Positions 48,565-52,702 of a stretch of 52,702 bases of DNA are shown here, piece after piece (positions within the stretch are counted from its first letter, which is position 1; each line of letters starts with the position of its first letter). Under the pieces are notes generated by a model that did no database searches, was not told the DNA's origin, and saw only the letters and a list, made by a program, of their open reading frames with translations. The translations under genes and the position numbers were made by a program. Source of the stretch: Pseudonocardiales bacterium. GTDB taxonomy: Bacteria > Actinomycetota > Actinomycetes > Mycobacteriales > Jatrophihabitantaceae. The stretch covers positions 1-52,702 of the forward strand of contig JAVEEN010000223.1 of NCBI GenBank assembly GCA_030840445.1. The letters run 5' to 3'.

Positions 48565-49047
48565 ATGAGCGGACACGGTGCTCCGGACACCGGACCCGTC
48601 GCAGGCGCGGCGGACCTCAAGGTGGTCGTGCTGGCGGCCCAGTGGCACACCGAGGTCATGGCGGGGCTGCTGGCCGGGGCACGCCGGGCGCTGGCGGATT
48701 CGGGCGTCAAGCAGGTCACTGTCGTCAGGGTGCCCGGTACGTTCGAGCTTCCTGTCGCGGCGACCCGCATCGGGCGAGGACCGGTGGACGTGATCGTGGC
48801 CCTGGGCGTCGTCATCCGGGGCGGTACGCCGCATTTCGACTATGTCTGCTCCGCGGCCACCGACGGCTTGACCCAGGTGTCGGTGCGGACCGGCATACCG
48901 ATCGGTTTCGGCGTCCTCACCTGCGACAACGATCAGCAGGCGCTGGACCGAGCCGGCCTGGAGGGGTCGAAGGAAGACAAGGGTTACGAGGCGACCCAGG
49001 CAGCACTGGTCACAGCGGTGACGCTGCTGAAGTATCCCCGCGATTAG
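48565..49047 (+). CDS. ribH: 6,7-dimethyl-8-ribityllumazine synthase
   Basis: Condenses the RibD and DHBP products to lumazine, forming an icosahedral or pentameric particle. I start at the ATG 48565 (160 residues), 19 bp after ribBA; a longer in-frame ORF starts inside ribBA and is not credible. Motifs: TFELPVAA (59-66), the substrate loop [14 protein letters not shown] with catalytic His90, and the C-terminal [10 protein letters not shown]. It completes the rib set. Confidence 0.95.
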   Translation: MSGHGAPDTGPVAGAADLKVVVLAAQWHTEVMAGLLAGARRALADSGVKQVTVVRVPGTFELPVAATRIGRGPVDVIVALGVVIRGGTPHFDYVCSAATDGLTQVSVRTGIPIGFGVLTCDNDQQALDRAGLEGSKEDKGYEATQAALVTAVTLLKYPRD

Positions 49048-49052
49048 CCGAC

Positions 49053-49679
49053 GTGGCACCGGTATCGCCGTCCGCCGTGGGTGAAGGTCGGGTCACCGGC
49101 CTCGTCCTGGCCGCGGGAGCCGGCCGCCGGTTGGGACGTCCGAAGGCCGAGGTGATGCTGCACGGTATGCGACTGATCGACCGCGCCGTCAGCGTGTTGC
49201 GCGACGGTGGCTGTCAGGACGTCGTGGCGGTGGTCCGGTCGGCGGACGTGACTGCGGCCGGGGCTCGTAGCGTGGTGAACCCCGACCCCGATGCGGGAAT
49301 GGGACGATCGTTGGGGATCGGCCTGGAAGCGGTGACTGATCCGGCCTGTGTGATCATTCTCGTCGATCAGATCGGGATTAAGCCGTCCGACATCGGCCTG
49401 GTTATTGCCGCTCATCGCCGACACGGTTCGCAGGTGGTCCTGGCCCGGCGTCAGGGAAAAAGGTCGCATCCGGTATTGGTTCCTAGACGACTCTTCTCCG
49501 AGTTCGCCGCCGCCGCCGTCGGTGACCAAGGCGCGCGGGCCTTCATCGACGCTAGGCCGGATTCAGTCGAGTTCCTCGATCTGCCTGATCAGATCAGAGA
49601 TATCGATACGCCCCAGGATCTCATCGAGGTAACCCGAACCGGGGACTGGCCTGACCCAGGACCTCGAGGGCGCGGCTGA
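49053..49679 (+). CDS. MobA/MocA-like nucleotidyltransferase
   Basis: A 208-residue NTP transferase with LVLAAGAGRRLGRPKAEV near residue 18, the nucleotide-binding loop of the MobA/MocA family, and the conserved ILVDQIGIKPSDI middle. It is 5 bp behind ribH, so probably co-transcribed, but it is not a known riboflavin enzyme; a molybdenum cofactor cytidylyl- or guanylyltransferase is the likeliest role. GTG 49053 is chosen; GTG 49077 is a possible alternative. Its 3' end overlaps the thioesterase gene by 59 bp on the other strand. Confidence 0.8.
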   Translation: MAPVSPSAVGEGRVTGLVLAAGAGRRLGRPKAEVMLHGMRLIDRAVSVLRDGGCQDVVAVVRSADVTAAGARSVVNPDPDAGMGRSLGIGLEAVTDPACVIILVDQIGIKPSDIGLVIAAHRRHGSQVVLARRQGKRSHPVLVPRRLFSEFAAAAVGDQGARAFIDARPDSVEFLDLPDQIRDIDTPQDLIEVTRTGDWPDPGPRGRG

Positions 49680-50082
49680 TTTCCGCCGGGATCGCCACCG
49701 GCCGCCTCGTCTCGCGGTTGACATAGACGTGCACGAATCGGCCCACTGCGGCTGGTGAGTCGTCGGCGCCGAAGAGGCCAAGGCGATAGATCACGCTGGT
49801 CCTGCCGATGTGCTCGAGGGCAATTCCTGCCGTCACCAGCACCGGAAACCGGAGCTCGGCAAGGTACCGGCAGGAGGTTTCCACGACCAGTCCGATTGCG
49901 GGCAGTTCGCGGATGTTGTTGCCGGCCGCTTCGATCAGCCACCCGTTGACGGCTGTGTCGAAGAGCTGGTAGTGCACGGCGTTGTTGACGTGACCGTAGG
50001 TGTCGTCGTCGGACCACCGGGTCGGCATTGTCCGGAGCACCGGGAAATCCTTACGGGTCAGGGCTTTAAGGTCCTCGCTCAT
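49621..50082 (-). CDS. Hotdog-fold acyl-CoA thioesterase (4HBT type)
   Basis: A 153-residue thioesterase with the 4-hydroxybenzoyl-CoA thioesterase motif RWSDDDTYGHVNNAVHYQLFD (Asp then HVNN) near residue 22 and the strand LVVETSCRYLAELRFPVLV. ATG at 50082 overlaps the preceding gene by ATGA. The physiological acyl-CoA is unknown. The end of the gene is antisense to the nucleotidyltransferase gene over 59 bp. Confidence 0.87.
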   Translation of the reverse strand: MSEDLKALTRKDFPVLRTMPTRWSDDDTYGHVNNAVHYQLFDTAVNGWLIEAAGNNIRELPAIGLVVETSCRYLAELRFPVLVTAGIALEHIGRTSVIYRLGLFGADDSPAAVGRFVHVYVNRETRRPVAIPAEISRALEVLGQASPRFGLPR

Positions 50083-50561
50083 CGGAGAATCCTGCCCCGG
50101 CCGCCGGTCGCGTACTTGGCTGCGGCCATCGCGACCGCATCCTCGACGAGGGCACCCGGCAGATCGGGACCGAACTTCTTGGTGGCCACGCCTCGCCACG
50201 AGGCGCCCAATCGCGTTCCCACGGCAGCACCCAGTGCTCCGATCACACCGCCGGCGATGGTGCGTCCAGGCGAACTGCCTTCCCGGTGCGCGAGGGTCGC
50301 ACCGGATACCGCGCCGAGGACCAGCCGTAACCCGGCTGCACGCGGCTGCAACCGGCTAGGCGCCTGCGGCAGCTTGTCACCGACCAGTTCACCGGTCGAG
50401 CCCAGCAACGCGATGCGACGTGTCCACCGGGTGTGCGTCCCTGATCTTCGGGAAACGAGGTGCCGTGCCGGTTTCGCGGTGAGGACAAGTGCGGCAACGC
50501 CGAGCGTGCTACGGGAACCAGAGGCCAGACCGAGGAGGCCGGCGCGCAGGAGGAGTGACAT
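50079..50561 (-). CDS. DUF4126-like membrane protein
   Basis: A 160-residue protein with three to four hydrophobic stretches, including LLGLASGSRSTLGVAALVLTA at the N-terminus, ELVGDKLPQAPSRLQP (about 58-73) and GGVIGALGAAVGTRLGA. The SGSRSTLG and VADKLP-like motifs suggest the DUF4126 group, of unknown function. The ATG is preceded by a weak ribosome site. It is 48 bp after tex and overlaps the thioesterase by ATGA, so the three probably form an operon. Confidence 0.7.
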   Translation of the reverse strand: MSLLLRAGLLGLASGSRSTLGVAALVLTAKPARHLVSRRSGTHTRWTRRIALLGSTGELVGDKLPQAPSRLQPRAAGLRLVLGAVSGATLAHREGSSPGRTIAGGVIGALGAAVGTRLGASWRGVATKKFGPDLPGALVEDAVAMAAAKYATGGRGRILR

Positions 50562-50609
50562 GTCTTCACATTAGGTGCAGATCATCTCAGCTATGGCCGA
50601 AGTGGCTGG

Positions 50610-52702
50610 TCAGGACCGGCCGAGACCCGCCCTGCGCAGCGCATCCGCCATCGTCGTCGAGGCAGACGGCTCGCTGCGGGGAGGCTTCTGGGCCGGGCGG
50701 GCCTGCGGTTGGTCGCGCTTGGGCCGCCCGGCTGGAGTGCCGCCGGCCGAGCCGTTGCCAGCCGAACCGGTCCCGGTCGAGCGGGTCGGCTTTGCTTCGT
50801 CGGTCAACCGGAGACTGAGGCCGATCCGCTTGCGAGCAACGTCGACTTCGAGCACCTTGACACGTACCACGTCGCCGGACTTGACCACATCGCGCGGATC
50901 CTTCACATACGTGTTCGACATCGCGGAGATGTGCACCAGGCCGTCCTGATGGACGCCGATGTCGACGAACGCGCCGAAGGCCGCGACATTCGTCACCGTT
51001 CCTTCGAGGACCATGCCCGGTCGCAGGTCGGCGACAGTATCGACTCCCTCGGCAAAGGCGGCGGTCTTGAAGGCCGGTCGGGGGTCCCGTCCCGGCTTCT
51101 CGAGCTCGGACAGGATGTCGGTGACGGTGGGCAGCCCGAAGATATCGTCGACGAAGTCCTCGGCTGCGATGGAGCGAAGCGCGTTCGAGTTTCCGATCAG
51201 GGATTCCAGTGACGTCTTGGTGGCGGCCACCATGCGCCGGACCACCGGATACGCCTCGGGATGGACGCTTGAGCTGTCGAGGGGGTCCGCTCCTCCTGGG
51301 ATACGCAGGAAACCCGCGCATTGCTGGAATGCCTTGGGTCCGAGCCGCGGCACGTCCTTCAGAGCACGGCGAGTCCGAAACGGGCCGGTCGCATCCCGGT
51401 GGGCCACGATGCTTGCCGCAAGTCCCTCGCCGATGCCCGACACCCGGGACAGCAATGGCACCGAGGCGGTGTTCAGGTCGACTCCGACGGCATTGACCGC
51501 GTCCTCGACAACAGCATTCAGCGAACGCGACAGGCTCAGCTCGGGAAGATCGTGCTGGTACTGGCCTACCCCGATCGACTTCGGATCGATTTTCACCAGC
51601 TCGGCCAGCGGATCCTGCAGGCGCCGGGCGATCGACACGGCGCCGCGGAGCGAGACATCCAGGTCCGGCAACTCGGCCGAGGCATAGGCCGAAGCCGAGT
51701 ACACCGACGCGCCGGCCTCTGACACGACCGCCTTGGTCAGTGCGAGATCGGGGTTCGCGGCGATCAGTTCCTGGGCGAGTTTGTCGGTCTCCCGTGATGC
51801 GGTGCCGTTGCCGATGGCGATCAGCTCGACCTGATGCGCGGCGGCGAGCCGGCTCAAACTCGTGAGTGCCTCGTCCCACCGGCGCTGCGGGACGTGCGGG
51901 TAGATGGTGTCGGTCGCTACTACCTTGCCGGTGGCATCGACGACGGCGACCTTGACGCCAGTGCGAAAACCGGGGTCGAGGCCCATCGTGGCTCGACTGC
52001 CCGCCGGCGCGGCCAGCAGCAGATCCCGCAGATTGGCGGCGAACACTCGCACGGCTTCCACCTCGGCGGCTTGCCGGAGTCGCATTCGCAGGTCGAGGGA
52101 CATCCTGCCGAAGATTCGAGTGCGCCAAGCCCACCGGACGGTGTCCAGTAGCCATCGGTCAGCCGCCCGACCATGATCGGCCAGCTGGAACTGCCGGGCT
52201 ATCCGTAGCTCATAGCCGTTGAGACCGACATAGCCGTTTAGGCCGACCCGCGCCGGCGAGCCGCTCGCGGTCGCAGCATCCTGCGCGGGTGGTTCCTCCG
52301 GCTCGATCGCGAGATCGAGGACGTCCTCCTCCTCGCCGCGGAACAGGGCCAGGATGCGGTGGGAGGGCAGCCGGTTCAGGGGCTCGGAGAAGTTGAAGTA
52401 GTCCGAGAACTTTGCCCCGCCCTCGACTTGCCCCTCGCGAACGGCCGAGCTGATTCGTCCCTGAGACCACAGCCGCTCACGCAGTTCGCCGATCAGGTCC
52501 GCGTCCTCGGCGAACCTCTCGGTGAGAATGGCTCGGGCACCCTCCAGGGCGCCGTCGGCGTCGAGCACTCCCTTGCTCGCATCGACATATCGCGCAGCCT
52601 CGATCTGCGGGTCGTGACGAGGATCGGACAGCAGGAGCTCGGCCAACGGTTCCAAACCGGACTCCCGAGCGATCTGCGCCTTCGTGCGCCGTTTCTGCTT
52701 GT
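50610..52702 (-). CDS. tex: Tex-family RNA-binding protein (5' end cut by window edge)
   Basis: Conserved nucleic-acid-binding factor that affects transcription and stress tolerance. The visible reading runs in from the edge (KQKRRTKAQIARESG then LEPLAELLL), so the start is outside the window; 696 or more residues are present. The N-terminal helical domain, YqgF-like RNase H fold (GLDPGFRTGVKVAVVD), helix-hairpin-helix (VGVDLNTASVPLLSRVSGIG) and S1 domain (GMVLEGTVTNVAAFGAFVDIGVHQDGLVH) appear in order, with a basic, Ser/Gly/Pro-rich C-terminal tail. An extra hexapeptide repeat VGLNGY-VGLNGY lies near the middle. Confidence 0.93.
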   Translation of the reverse strand, partial: KQKRRTKAQIARESGLEPLAELLLSDPRHDPQIEAARYVDASKGVLDADGALEGARAILTERFAEDADLIGELRERLWSQGRISSAVREGQVEGGAKFSDYFNFSEPLNRLPSHRILALFRGEEEDVLDLAIEPEEPPAQDAATASGSPARVGLNGYVGLNGYELRIARQFQLADHGRAADRWLLDTVRWAWRTRIFGRMSLDLRMRLRQAAEVEAVRVFAANLRDLLLAAPAGSRATMGLDPGFRTGVKVAVVDATGKVVATDTIYPHVPQRRWDEALTSLSRLAAAHQVELIAIGNGTASRETDKLAQELIAANPDLALTKAVVSEAGASVYSASAYASAELPDLDVSLRGAVSIARRLQDPLAELVKIDPKSIGVGQYQHDLPELSLSRSLNAVVEDAVNAVGVDLNTASVPLLSRVSGIGEGLAASIVAHRDATGPFRTRRALKDVPRLGPKAFQQCAGFLRIPGGADPLDSSSVHPEAYPVVRRMVAATKTSLESLIGNSNALRSIAAEDFVDDIFGLPTVTDILSELEKPGRDPRPAFKTAAFAEGVDTVADLRPGMVLEGTVTNVAAFGAFVDIGVHQDGLVHISAMSNTYVKDPRDVVKSGDVVRVKVLEVDVARKRIGLSLRLTDEAKPTRSTGTGSAGNGSAGGTPAGRPKRDQPQARPAQKPPRSEPSASTTMADALRRAGLGRS
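52212..52247 (-). repeat. 18-bp in-frame tandem duplication in tex
   Basis: The 18-bp blocks 52212-52229 and 52230-52247 encode VGLNGY twice and differ at two synonymous positions. The divergence implies an older event than those in the GNAT and DUF4439 genes. Confidence 0.85.

Overview
The window is a high-GC, gene-dense stretch of a chromosome from a filament- or spore-lineage actinobacterium (class Actinomycetia). Evidence: a BldD homologue with an intact cyclic-di-GMP signature next to pyrR, an ATPase-degenerate PriA, an EF-P with the PGKG loop, many GTG starts, and gene order that follows the Mycobacterium/Streptomyces housekeeping blocks. I cannot fix the genus from sequence alone; the mixture (PyrK/PyrD class 1B, split-alpha transhydrogenase, FKBP beside ispG) suggests a lineage outside Mycobacteriales and Streptomycetales.

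Layout. (1) 1-7.8 kb: DUF2631 protein (partial), dxr, site-2 protease rseP/rip1, an FKBP isomerase, ispG, a DUF4081-type GNAT, a HAD hydrolase and a convergent pair of exported/ferritin-like (DUF4439) genes. dxr and ispG are two MEP isoprenoid steps. (2) 7.85-17.5 kb: rimP, nusA, ylxR, infB, rbfA, a GNAT, a MATE exporter, truB, then efp and nusB: ribosome assembly, antitermination and translation factors. (3) 17.5-18.3 kb: bldD, divergent from pyrR. (4) 18.3-28.9 kb: a nine-cistron pyrimidine operon (pyrR-pyrB-pyrC-membrane protein-carA-carB-pyrK-pyrD-pyrF) in which every junction overlaps; it makes UMP except for the PyrE step, which is not in the window. (5) 29-37.8 kb: gmk, an inserted minus-strand transhydrogenase operon (pntAA-pntAB-pntB), then rpoZ, coaBC, metK and priA. 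(6) 37.8-49.7 kb: a DHA2 exporter (minus), def-fmt-rsmB, a secreted phosphoesterase (minus), and rpe-ribD-ribE-ribBA-ribH plus a nucleotidyltransferase, i.e. a complete set of riboflavin synthesis enzymes up to the missing phosphatase. (7) 49.6-52.7 kb, minus strand: tex (partial), a DUF4126-like membrane protein and a hotdog thioesterase.

No phage, transposase, CRISPR array, rRNA or tRNA gene was seen. The most interesting material is regulatory: three ATGA-chained mini-ORFs in the infB leader, a PyrR RNA-binding loop that buries the pyrR Shine-Dalgarno sequence, a three-unit PHO box in front of the secreted phosphoesterase, a five-copy 17-bp repeat in front of the transhydrogenase operon, a palindromic operator before the exporter, a near-perfect 18-bp hairpin between infB and rbfA, and a 20-bp perfect terminator after metK with a spare copy of its 5' arm. 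Three genes carry short in-frame tandem duplications. Relative to the usual actinobacterial order, proS, nrnA and mihF are missing from their expected places.
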